Made by a program: the position numbers and the translations under genes
Shown here: in pieces, positions 1-10,378 of the stretch
Numbering within the stretch: position 1 is the stretch's first letter
Layout: every line of letters begins with the position of its first letter
Notes under the pieces: generated by a model
Databases searched by the model: none
Told to the model about the DNA's origin: nothing
Seen by the model: the letters and a program-made list of their open reading frames with translations, nothing else
Origin: Phytophthora quininea
Taxonomy: Eukaryota > Oomycota > Peronosporomycetes > Peronosporales > Peronosporaceae
Reading direction: 5' to 3'
NCBI GenBank assembly: GCA_011947345.1
Contig: JAAVTG010000114.1
Span: forward strand, 1 to 64,000
Length of the DNA stretch: 64,000 nt

Positions 1-266
1 GGGAGAGGGTCAGAGATTTATCCCTGGCAAGGAGTGCCTAACGGAGCACACGCACCATGGTTATGTAAGAGGGGGGCTGCTGAGACTTGGACTGGAAGCT
101 GCTGACTGAAGGCGAAAAAGCGGGAAGAAAAATCGCCCCCACAAGTATCACGCTGTTTGTATAGAAAAGAAATACATTTGATTAACGTATGCGCCACCCC
201 TCCTATGGTTGTACTTCCGTTGTGTAGCCATCTGACGTCACTGCCCCTGCAAAATGCTTGAACCGC

Positions 267-1675
267 TCACGCCCGCCACTGCACGGCGGCCAGCGCCACT
301 TTGGCGCTTTTCGCCAGCAACGGGTCTGCGTCCTGCATCAGCGTCTTCAGTCTCAGCGTCGTGGCAGACACATCCAGCAGCTTCCTCGCAGCAGGCAGCG
401 CCTGTTAGAATATGGATCAAGTCGACGACAGAGTCGAGGCTGCGAAGGGACCTTTGTGGAAGGTTGAAGTAGGAAACGTTGGGTAGATCGCCCAGGCAGG
501 TTAGCGCTCACTTCTAGATTGGTAAAGCCACTGACGAGGCCCCCGGCGGCCGAAACGCGTCTGGCACGCGTTCAATCCGAGTCATTCACCAAGCATCCAA
601 TTTCCAACAGCGCCGTCACGACCGCCACCAGTTTGGTCGTATGCAACTGCACCGGCACGCGATTTGTCTGCAGCAACTGGTTCACTCCTGCGAGACCCTC
701 GTGCGCAACGATCTGCCGCTTCACTTCGTCGTTAGCCGCCAGACTCATGAGCGCACCAGCAGCACCTGCCGTCACCTGCCACTGCGGGTCGCTCAACAGC
801 TCGCAGAGTCGCGGCACCACGCCACCGTGCTCCACCACCGCCTTACGTGCCTTGTCGGCGAATCCCAACGACTTCAGCACGTCGCAGGCAGCCACACGTA
901 CCTCAAAGTTCGGGGAGAACAGCCTCTTGGCACATTGCGGCACGACAGCGAGCTCCAGGGCGCGCATCGCCGTGCTTGCATCGCCGTCGTTCACCAAGTT
1001 CTTGAGCAACTGAAGTGCTCGCAGACGCAGTGCATCATTCTGGCGAGGGCCTTTGAGTTGGTCAAGTACGACCGGCAAGTACCCAACGGTGGTGAGTTGA
1101 CGAGCGCCGGCAAAGTTGGCGGACAAATGGAGCAGCGTGTCGTAGAGGTATCGAGTCGTGGTCTTGTCTGCTGCAGCTGCAAACACGGGCTTGATACGAG
1201 TGACTGTCTCGCCCTTGAGTAGTTCTCCCTGGCCGCACGGAGACTCGGCGATGACGCTCAGCACTCGAGCAGATAGCTCCTGTATCTCCTTGTCACTGTC
1301 GCTGGGGTTGTTGTTGGCATTGGACGGCTCCTCCGCGAGAGCTGCGCAAGTGATGCCGCCTTCCACGAGCTCCACGACGCCGTATTTGAGGAACATGACG
1401 AGCTCCTGCGGTACCTTAAGCACTGTTGACAAAGCTTCCAGCACGCGGTGCCGCAGTACGGGCTCGCCTTCTTCGAGAGCATGCAGCAGGTGCGGGTGGT
1501 TTTCTACACCGAAGGCTTCCGCGACGCACTCGTACGGCAGGTCCTTCACCTCGCCTTTCACAGATACCAGCGTCAGGTGCTGAGCCGTCGAGCGCTTGTA
1601 AAGCGATGAGCCTGTAGCTCGCAGGTGCTTCACCGTCACTGCAGGCGCTGCTGGCGCCTTCGTTTGTCGCTGCAT
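267..1675 (-). CDS. Armadillo-repeat protein, RSPH14-like
   Basis: Two exons, complement(590..1675) and complement(267..401), give 406 residues. The 188-bp intron has donor GTGAAT, a branch-like CTAAC and acceptor CAG, and both exon joins are phase 0. The first exon is an uninterrupted series of armadillo/HEAT-type helical repeats; the clearest, in the last third, read like VPQCAKRLFSPNFEVRVAA and AGAAGALMSLAAND. Length and the order of the last repeats resemble the radial-spoke protein RSPH14, which sits in flagellar axonemes; that would suit zoospore flagella. The family assignment is my recollection of RSPH14 layout, not an alignment. The second exon adds a helical tail ending AALAAVQW-like residues. 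The start at 1675 is the first Met after the upstream gene's stop. It lies only about 50 bp below the large armadillo gene; a splice-like GTAAGC in the gap leaves open that the two are one transcript. Confidence 0.6.
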
Positions 1676-1722
1676 TGCTCCAGGAATGCCGTTGTCAGCG
1701 ACGCTTCGATGATTGTTTTTGC

Positions 1723-4700
1723 TTACTTAGAACTGGGAGTTGATGCGCGGGACCCGTCCTCGGAACTGGTTGATTGCCGTGGTGGCAATGGCGGCACAAC
1801 TCTTAGACCCAAAGGCTTCGTCCCCATGGTGCTCTTGATCGGACTTGCAATCGCCCCAGGCAATTTTGACGCAGGAGACGAAATCGGCAGTGGTGTGAAT
1901 GGGGTCCTTGTCTTGGGAAACACAGGCGGTGGTGTAAATTCAACAATATCGAGCTGGACTGCGCTCGCTTCGTCCTCAAGTGCGTCAACTGGGGGAGCAT
2001 GGGCTCAATGGTGCCCATTTCAATGTAGCTCGCAACGTGAGCCACTTCGATCGCATATCCTGCGTAGGAAATGGATCTCGGCGCATGAGTGACAACTGGT
2101 GCCATGCTACGTGTCATCATGAGCGATGAAGCGATTGACGTTGGTGGTAACTCTCCTCCGACTACTCGGTCCAGGAAGCTGCGGTCAGTTTGCCAGCACT
2201 CGCTGGAAGAGGTTTCCATCGCTTTCGCGAGGGGTGGTGGCATCGTTGGGTCGTCTTTCTCGACGACACGGTAAAGCAAGGACGAAGGCGACGCTCTCGT
2301 GGGTCGTCGGCATTTGAGAAACGAGCGAGCTTCGATAGTAGATCCACGCACATGCTTTCGACACCTGAGTCTTCAGTTGAGCTAGACTGCTCCACGTGCT
2401 CCAGAAACTCCAGCACAGAAGCGATCACTCCGTGGGCAGCAAGCACGGTCAGCATGCTCGGCTTTTGTGCGATGAGGCAAAACGTTGCAACGCAATTTGT
2501 CTTGACAAACAGGGTAGAGGTTTCGTTCATGAGCAGTACGAGATGGCGCACTGCATCACCGCGCACGAGCAGCTGGGCATTTCCGGGCGCGATAGCCACT
2601 TTCCGTAGCACAGCCGAACACATTCCGTGCGCTTCCGATGCGCATATCGAACCAGGTGCACACAATGACAACACCAGTGGTAAAACACCCCGAGAAAGCA
2701 GCAAGTGCGAGTTGACACGTCCCAGAAAGAGGTTGCAAGTTGTCACTGCCACGTCCTCGCGACACCTTGTGGTTCCGGCCGCAAATAATTCGCACATGAA
2801 CTTCGTTGCAGCCTCAGAACTGAGATCTTCGTAGCACTCGCTAGCTGTCGAGGTATTGCGCAGGATGCCAGCACAGAGCGCTGCCGTCATGGATCCATCG
2901 TTTTGCTTTACACCTCCTTTTTCTTCTTGACACTTGTCTCCCTCGTGGGGTGCTAGTGCTGCCTTGAGAGCTGGAATAACGAGACGCATCGGAATGTGTG
3001 CTAGCAACTTGCTATCACAAGTCAGATTGTACAAACATCGAAGAAGCAGTGCCTGGGTGTCTCCTTTCGTCTGCTGCAAAAGTGCTGGGAGGGCGGACTG
3101 CAGTGGCGCGTGTGTTGTCAGCAACGCTGGTCGTGTGAGATTGTTCAGCGACAGTAAATGCAGTAATACGGCGCAACTTTGGCCGCAGCTAGCTCCTCGC
3201 CACGGTGCTTTTTCCTTCCTGCTCCTCCAGCCCCGCGAAATGAACAAGTTGTGTTAGCGCGCGCATCGTCGCCAGTTCTGCGTAAGCTGCCGCGGCAGCA
3301 TCGCTCTCCACGGGGGTGTTTTGAAAGATCAGGACTACCAGCTCAGCCACGACCCCACAAACCTCAGCTTCCTTCTCCTCCGTGTCAAGCAACTTGATTA
3401 GGGCTGGCACCACCCCGATCTTTAAAAACAGAGCCGCACTTGTATGGTCTGCGAGCAAATTGAGCAAACCCTTCAGCACAGTCACCTTCGTCGAGCATGG
3501 AGCACTCGAGTCAAGTATCTGCAACAGCGATGCGATCGTGGCGGGTTTGGTCATAATGGCAGTTCGTGACGAAGCATGTAAGGCCAGCACACAAAAGGCA
3601 TCCGAGAGAATTGCATGATCTCGAGGTTCCATTGCGTCGGTATATATCCCAAAGGCCCAGATCAATCCGTCATCACACAAGCGCCTCATCGTCTCGGTGT
3701 TTACAACACGCAACAAGTTGGAGACGGCTTTAAGACACACCCGCCGTGTCTCCGGGTCATTCGATTTGACGTAAGAGAGGATTAATAGCGCTCGAAGCGC
3801 ACCTAAATGCGCCAAACTCTCCACATTCGATACGTCCGTGGACAAATTGCACAAAGTCACTGCACAAGCACGACGAACTGCTTCCTCCGGAGCGGCAGCT
3901 AACCGCGTAAGCGATTTGACTACTCCACCACGTAGCAATAGCCCACCTACTGCTTTATCCTGCGAAAGCAAGGCGTAGGTATGTACACACAGTCTTAATG
4001 TTTCATCATCCTCCGAGCTAGCGAGCACAGTCAACGCATCCATCAGACCATTCTCCACCATAACCAATCGATATTCTGCCACACTTGCGAAACGGGTCAA
4101 GCAGGCTGCGCAAGCTGCTTGCAGCGCCACGTGGCTGATACAATAGTTAGCGTCGTCTTCGCCTTTGTTCAATTCCCATTTGCGAGTGCAGATTCCCACA
4201 ACAACTGGATACGTTCGGTCGATAAACTGCAGGAGTTCACCTCGGCCAAACGATCGGCCGTCGAAAAGGATGCAAACAGCATTCAGACACATGCTCTGCG
4301 CTCCGGTATCGCCATTGCGGACGAGTCGCTGCAGTAAAAATCTCCCTCGCCTGTAGCAGCGTAAGCTGCAGCGAGCAGCAAATGATGCACCTCATATTCC
4401 ATGCACAAGCTGAAGAAACTCCCACCCAGCAGCATGAGGGTGTGGCGGTCCTTGGCGGTTGTTCCAACATGACTTAGCCGATCGACTGCTAACCGTGCAA
4501 CGTCGGCCTTGGGGTATCGGAAGGACATATTGTAGAGAAGCACCATTTGCAATCGCACCTGAGCGCTGTCTGACAGAAATTCCGGATACGCCACGTGTTG
4601 ATAAATGCGCGCAAGAAGTCGGGGTTCATCCAGCAGCTCGCCAAGTTCTGGTGGCGATAGTGGCTTTGCTGGTGCATGGGTAGCTGGCTTGTGTGTTTGT

Positions 4701-6269
4701 TCGGTCATGTCGGACGAGTCCTCTGGGTCATTCCACGATAATATGCTCGCTAATGCAAACAACACGTAGCGCGACATGGCTGCAGTCGAGGCATTTGCTC
4801 TGGGTTCTGTGAACTCGTGGCGAAATGCAAGCAGGAACTGGAGAACGCTTTCATCCACCGCTTGAATGTTTGCAGGCGCTGATAGCAAAATCGCGAGCAG
4901 GCGGTAGATGCGCAGCATGGCGTCGGGATGGCGATTATTTGTCGTGCCGAGTGCAGCCAGCGCATGCAAGGCTCCAGCGTTGCCCATGACCTCTCGGGCA
5001 TTGACCTCATGCGTGAGTTGGATCAACGTCGTCAGAGCACAAATGACATACTCTTCACGTCGTGCCGTAAGCCCCAACCGAGGCAGTTCTTCCACCAACA
5101 CGCGAATGCAGTCCCCGATTTTACCAGCGCACGGCGACCCGCACCACTCTCCACGAGGTACCAAAACGCACCGAGCGCATTAAGCCGCGCAGCTTCGCAT
5201 TGCTGGTAACTGATCAGGAGGCGCAGCAATGATGCAGCTTCGGGCTCCACCAACTTGACATGGTTCATTCTCGTGCACGCCAGGTTGTACAGGGCTCGAC
5301 TCAGGGTTTCTCGATCCCGAGCATCCTTTCCGTGCTCTGCGAGTGCGTGGACAGCATCATCCACACGCGGATAGGCATACTCGGGGCAAGAGAGATTGAA
5401 GATGGCAAACGTGCAGGCCCGCTCAGCTAGAGCGGACGACCGTCGCTGCTTCACTAGACAGTCGAGGGCCTTCTCCTTGATAAACACGCTTTCGCTGCCG
5501 TCCTCGATCGTCAAGTTGGCCAAAGTGTAGAGACAATTGGGCAGCAGTAGTTTTTCGTGGGTGTGCGCGGACGAAAGCGCCAGCGCCGCCAATAACGGGA
5601 GTGCGTTGTGTGTCAGCAGGACCGCTCGACCCTCCGGTTCACATGACAAATGGCACAGAGTGGCCACGCAGGCACTCAACGTGGACACGTCCTTGGAGCG
5701 ACAGAGCGCCATCACACTGGGGACCACATTGTCGCTGAGCAGTGCTCCGTGCAGCGAGTGATTCGCCGCCATCGTCTCCACGGCCACTGCGTACTGACGC
5801 TTGCGACTGCTGCTCTTGGATTTACCCTGTTTGCTCGGGCTTGGATCCACACCATTCGTCAGCATCGACGTCCCGCTTTCTCGTTCCGACTGCTGCTGCA
5901 AGGCCGCAGACTTGGTGGGGGTCACGGGTGCCAACTTCACTTGATGGTGATGCTTGTAGTGGCCGACTCCAGCTAGAGCTGTCAGCGGCTGCTTTTCCTT
6001 GCGGGAGGGCGGAAGGCGCGACATATACAGCCCGGCGTCCGTGTATTCTCCATGCTGCGCGAATACGTCTCCGTGGTAGTGGAACGGCAGTTTGCGATGC
6101 AGGTCCGGTCGGAAGTGAGGCTCGTCCGGGTCAACCACAAAGTAGTCCCGGTGTCGATGCGCAGAAGGGGAGAAGAGGGCAAGTCGGGCACGGGGTCCAG
6201 GACCTGGCGCGACGGCGACTTTAACGAGGCAATCGACGGGGATCGCGAGTGGGTGGGGAACTCGGACAT
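1723..6269 (-). CDS. Giant armadillo-repeat protein, frame broken six times
   Basis: Five overlapping long minus-strand frames continue one another to give a protein of roughly 1,500 residues built mostly of armadillo repeats (for example ACVATLCHLSCEPEGRAVL, CLYTLANLTIED, CAVTLCNLSTDVSN). Start chosen at 6269 (MSEFPTHSRS), because the frame that starts at 6426 is not repeat-like there. The N-terminal ~200 residues are low-complexity, Ser/Pro and His rich. The C-terminus is proline-rich and stops at 1723. Frame changes lie near 6147-6151, 5119-5122, 4344-4346, 3209-3213, 2278-2281 and 1991-1995. Each is next to a short homopolymer; five need one extra base and one needs one fewer. No internal stop interrupts the reading between these points, which argues for sequence error rather than decay. 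Armadillo folds bind other proteins; no specific function can be named. It is followed by the RSPH14-like gene and preceded by the C2 genes, all on the same strand. Confidence 0.65.
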
Positions 6270-6434
6270 CGCGCCGCAGCCTCGTGGTCTGGACGACAGA
6301 AATAGTAGTGGGGCGAAGAGCGATCGCAGCACCAGGATCACTTCGCCGCTGGAATGGTTCACAAACGCGCAAGTGACACAAGACTGATACCGCAGCATGT
6401 TGAACAGTTAACACCGCGAGCAACAAACGGCGGG

Positions 6435-7274
6435 CTAATCGTCGTCGTCGTCAAAGACCCGGTCCACCATCTCGCCAAGCACGACGCCGCCGAGCATGCC
6501 GGCGCCGACGCCCATGGCCATCTGCGCACCGCTGAAGCCTCGAGACTCATTGTCGTATCGGCGGGGTGAGCCATAGTCACGACGGTCGTAGCCGCGAGGA
6601 GAGCAACCCGGAGAGCCGTAGCCGTGACGGCGCTCTTCCACTACCATGACTGGAGGGCCGGCAGTGTAAGCCACCGCAGGAGGGGTGGTTGCTGGTAGCC
6701 ATACTGAGGAGGAGGGGCTTGATATCCGTAAGCTGGAGGGTGGCTGCTGGTAGTACGGCTGCGGCTGCGGCGGGTATGCAGGCGCAACGACAGTCGCGGG
6801 GGTGACCATGGTCACCGGCTGCATCTCGTACTTCTCCTTGAGGTGCACGCGCAGGTTGATCTCACCCACGGGCTCCGAGTCGTAGCTGAGGGGGTACCAT
6901 TGGTCTACCGCGTTGCCGTTGACGAACAGACTCACGGGGAGACGGCACTCGCCGATGAGTTTCTTGGACGAGTGCGACTTGTCCTTGACCTTGATCACGA
7001 TCTGGTCTTGCTGGGGGTCGACGTCGCGGAAGACGAACTCTTCGTCCCAAACCGGCGACCTGTCTGATGTGGTTTGCAGGCAAGTTTTGCGCAGGTTAGT
7101 CCCCGGTGGAATCACATCATGAGAACGGGGTCACTCACGTCCGTCCTCGGACACGCAGGTCTTGACCTTTTCGCCGGAGACCGAGATCTTGCAGAACGGG
7201 TGCGGCCGGCTGAACGAGTGGAAATCGCGCAGGTCGCGCGCCGCGTACACCCGCACTTTCAAGTATCTCTCCAT
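6435..7274 (-). CDS. C2-domain, proline-rich SRC2-like protein (copy 1)
   Basis: Exons complement(7139..7274) and complement(6435..7063) join across a 75-bp intron (donor GTGAGT, acceptor CAG) to give 254 residues. Residues 1-~120 are a C2 domain, a lipid/Ca2+-binding fold, with the hallmark SPVWDEEFVF and KLIGECRLPVSLF. A Pro/Gln/Tyr-rich stretch (QPYYQQPP) follows, then a glycine-rich hydrophobic tail (AMGVGAGMLGGVVLGEM) and an Asp5 end. The layout matches plant SRC2-type C2 proteins in outline. In loop 1, where the two tandem copies have DPYC, this copy has HPFC, so one expected Ca2+ ligand is missing. It is the most divergent of three tandem copies, and its proline-rich part is the shortest. 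Confidence 0.85.
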
Positions 7275-7309
7275 CGGCGCTTGTCTGGCTTGAGCTTGTC
7301 GGTGCTGTT

Positions 7310-7321
7310 GGGCAAATGAGT
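7310..7321 (-). promoter_or_regulatory. Possible oomycete Inr-type core promoter
   Basis: Read on the minus strand, a CTCATTTG-type motif lies about 40 nt before the ATG at 7274. It resembles the oomycete initiator (TCAYTYY within GCTCATT...) but is imperfect at the last position. Assigned by position and similarity only. Confidence 0.3.
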
Positions 7322-7610
7322 CACAAACTCCGCCAGCGAGCCGATCATTCCGATCTCGGCCGTGTTTGTTGTCCGATCATTTTCAATCGTGCGTGGGTGA
7401 ACTTTGTCGCACAATCAGCGCGTGGTCAAACAGCAAGAGCAACTTGATCAACCAGGTGATCCCGAGATTTGACGTCTCGCAATCCCGGCAAGCTTTGGCA
7501 GGTGAACAAAATGCTGATCTTCATGTGGACCAAGCAAGTGCAGAACGCAACACTTTGGATATTGAAAAGTAAAGTTCCTCCTGCCGTCTGCACAACCTTT
7601 TCAAACAAGC

Positions 7611-8869
7611 TTAGTCGTCGTCGAACACGTCGTCCAGCACTTCGCCAAGCACAAGCCCGCCCACAACGCCTGCGCCAACGCCCATGGCCATTTGGCCGCC
7701 ACTGAATCCGCTGCTTTCGCTGCGACCGCCGTAGCCGCCACCGCCATAGCCACCACCATAGCTGCCGCCGTAGCCTCGAGGAGAGTGATCAGGGGATCCA
7801 TATCCGTGATGGTGGTGGCGATGACCACCTTCCACTACCATCACGGGCGGTCCCGCAGCTACATACGCTCCGTGGGGCTGAGGTGGGTAGCCGTAGCCCT
7901 GAGGCGGAGGAGGATGTTGGTAGTATGGTTGGCCATACTGCGGCGGAGGTGGTGCCTGGCCATAGTGAGGAGGTGGTGCCTGGCTGTAGTGAGGAGGTAG
8001 CGGCTGCTGGTAGTACGGCTGCTGTGGCGGGGGCTGCTGGTATTGCGGTGGCTGCTGCTGAGCTGGGTAAGCTTGTGCTGCAGGAGCAGCAGAACTAGTA
8101 GCCGGGTACTGCTGCGACGACTTCTCTGGGGCGGAGTAGGCGGAAGCAGCGGACGGGTATCCCTGAGAAGGTTGCTTCTTCGGGGACGCATACGCAGGTG
8201 CTGCCGACTGCTCCTGGGGCGGATAGCTGGCGCCAGAGTAGCTCGGGGTGCTCGACTGCTGCTGATACGACGACGACGACGACGACGAGTGCGAGTACTG
8301 CTTCTCGTAGGTCTTTTCAGCAGAGGCCACTGGTGCAGCCTCCGGCTCCTGCTGGTTGCTGGGACCTCGGTACTGGACGCGGAGGTTGATCTCGCCCGCA
8401 GATTTGGAGTCGTTGGTGAGCGAGTACCATTGGTCCACGATGCTGCCGTTGAGGAAGAGGCTCACTGGCAGTCGGCACTCGCCGATCAGCTTGCTGCGAA
8501 GGGGAGAACATATCGGGTCCGTGTTAGCTGGCAAACGAGCACTGTGTTCCGTAGGCAATCCAACCTGTTGGTGAAGTTCTTGTTCTTGATTTCGATGACC
8601 AGTTGGTCCAGCTGCGGGTCAACGACGGGGAGGATGAAGACCTCGTTCCACTCGGGCGTCTTGTCTAAAAGGGCGTACGAACGGCGTGTTATTGTCAAAG
8701 AGAGACAGAGAGAGACTGTGCGCGCTGACGCAGACGTACGGCCGTTGTCGTGCACTTTGGTCTTGAAGCTCTTGCTGCGCAGCGTCAGTTTGCAGTACGG
8801 GTCCTGCTTGCCGAAGGTCTGCACGTCCAGCAGGTTGCGCGCCGACACCGCGCGCACTTGCAGCTCCAT
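7611..8869 (-). CDS. C2-domain, proline-rich SRC2-like protein (copy 2)
   Basis: Three exons, complement(8740..8869), complement(8565..8664) and complement(7611..8493), give 370 residues. Intron 1 is 75 bp (donor GTACGT, acceptor TAG); intron 2 is 71 bp (donor GTTGGA, acceptor CAG) and is absent from the other two copies. The C2 domain runs from MELQVRAVSARNLL to about residue 125, with FGKQDPYCKL and TPEWNEVFIL. It keeps loop-1 Asp residues, but in loop 3 KDK has become KNK. The long middle part is Pro/Gln/Tyr/Ser-rich with YYQQP and HYGQAPPP repeats and a run of serines. The tail GGQMAMGVGAGVVGGLVLGE is shared with the other two. The ATG at 8869 was chosen because it aligns with copies 1 and 3; an upstream in-frame Met at 8920 exists. 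Confidence 0.88.
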
Positions 8870-8910
8870 CGTAGGGCGGTCGGGTGTCTCGGCTCGAGGA
8901 CGCGCTTGCG

Positions 8911-8917
8911 AGAGTGA
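8911..8917 (-). promoter_or_regulatory. Possible oomycete initiator (TCACTCT)
   Basis: The minus-strand heptamer TCACTCT fits the oomycete Inr consensus TCAYTYY and lies 42 nt before the chosen ATG at 8869. This position also argues for that start over the upstream Met at 8920. A heptamer this loose can occur by chance. Confidence 0.35.
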
Positions 8918-9189
8918 CACGCGGAAGGCCTTGTCGGACCTTCGTCACTCATTCTCAGCAGGGCTTCAAAATATCCAGTTCAAATCCGTATCTTTTGCGA
9001 CCACCGAGGACTGCAACCTGTTGACGATCGACCACTTTCGCCTGCATGAGACTGCGGAAGGGAGGCACCGGGCTATACAATACATGCAAGGGCTATTTGT
9101 TTCCGGGTGGCGCGGAACGCCGGTGTCCATCCAATGAATAGGCAATACAAACGGCTGCGGAGGTGACAGCGCTGCAGTCTGCTTGCCGC

Positions 9190-10172
9190 CTAGTCGAAGA
9201 CGTCGTCCAGCGCTTCGCCCAGGAGCAGGCCGCCGAGCACGCCGGCGCCAACGCCCATCGCCATCTGCCCGCCGCTCATGCCGCCGCCTCCGTGATGACC
9301 TCCGCCGAACCCGCCAAAGCCGCCGCCGCCACGATGGTAGCCGTGCGGGGAGCCGTAGCCGCCGTGGTGATGATGGTGGTGGTGGTCATACCCGCCCTGC
9401 ATAACCATCACTGGGGGCCCGGCAGCATACGCTACGGTCATTGGCGGCGGGGGTGGATATCCATACGCCGGAGGAGGAGGCTGCTGGTAGTATGGCTGAG
9501 GTGGAGGCGGCTGCGCGTACGGTTGCGGCGGCGGCGGCTGCTGGTAGTATGGCTGCTGCGGCGGGTACGATGGCGCCGAGGTCGCCGCGACGGCAGCAGC
9601 GGCCACGGCGGCCGTGGAAGCGCTCGAGGCAGGATACTGCGGCGCCGAGTAGGCGGGAGCTGCCGCCGCTGGCTGTTGCGGGTATGGGTACGCGTAGGCC
9701 TGGCCGTGCTTCGGGGCCTTCTCCACCGACACCCCCGCGCCCTTGTACTGCACTCGGAGGTTGATCTCTCCGGCGCGCTTGTTGCCGTTGTTGAGCGTGT
9801 ACCACTGGTCCACGACGGTGCCGCCGAGGAACATGCTGACGGGCAGGCGACACTCGCCGATGAGCGTGCTGGTCGTGAAGTTCTTGTCCTTGACCTCGAT
9901 GACCAACTGGTCCAGCTGCGGGTCCACCACGGAGAACACAAACACTTCGTTCCACACCGGCGTCTTGTCTGCAGGGTAGCGACAGTCAAGAGAGTGAGGA
10001 AATAGACTGAAGAAGCAGAGGGCGTTGGACACGTACGGCCGTTGTCGTGCACGCGCGTCCGGAAGCTCTTGCCGCGAAGGGACAGCTTGCAGTACGGGTC
10101 CTGCTTGCCGAAGGTCTGCTTGTCCAGCAGGTTGCGCGCCGAGCACGCGCGCACGTGGAGCTCCATGCCCAT
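9190..10172 (-). CDS. C2-domain, proline-rich SRC2-like protein (copy 3)
   Basis: Exons complement(10037..10172) and complement(9190..9968) give 304 residues across a 68-bp intron (donor GTACGT, acceptor CAG) at the same place as intron 1 of the neighbouring copies. The C2 domain (about residues 3-125) has LLDKQTFGKQDPYCKLSL, KTPVWNEVFVFSVVDP and VEVKDKNF. Both loop-1 acidic residues and the KDK Asp are present, so this copy has the fullest set of Ca2+ ligands. Next come an Ala/Pro/Tyr-rich region (YYQQPPPPQPYAQPPPP), a His7-containing segment and the shared glycine tail GGQMAMGVGAGVLGGLLLGE. Translation may begin at 10172 (MGMEL) or 10166 (MEL). Such proteins usually attach to membranes through the C2 domain; the glycine tail could pack in a membrane, which is inference. 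Confidence 0.88.
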
Positions 10173-10210
10173 GTTCGGTGGCCTTCTTGTTGCTTTCTTC
10201 TCGAAAAATG

Positions 10211-10313
10211 GACAGAAAACCCGAATTCGGGACAGGATTCGTTGCACTTGATATTTGTAAAGGGGCAGAGAAACCCGAATTCAGGCGAGGGATCGTTTCA
10301 CTTGGTGTTTGTA
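10211..10313. repeat. Imperfect 53-bp tandem duplication upstream of C2 copy 3
   Basis: Two units, 10211-10259 and 10264-10313, share AAACCCGAATTC and a CACTTG(A/G)T(A/G)TTTGTA end. They lie just upstream of the C2 copy 3 start and would sit in its promoter region. Confidence 0.7.
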
Positions 10314-10378
10314 TGGAGTCGGTTTAATGACAAAGAGACTTCAAACACAGCCCGTGACTTCGAGCGCAGCCAAGTGGC

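Noticed and set aside
519..1222. Plus-strand frames over the RSPH14-like gene
   Set aside because: Shadows of a clear armadillo-repeat coding sequence on the minus strand.
8043..9137. 364-codon plus-strand frame across the C2 copy 2 gene
   Set aside because: It is the antisense of a GC-rich, repetitive coding region, gives Arg/Leu-rich low-complexity sequence, and crosses introns of the real gene.
9163..10005. 280-codon plus-strand frame across C2 copy 3
   Set aside because: Antisense shadow of the proline/tyrosine-rich coding region.
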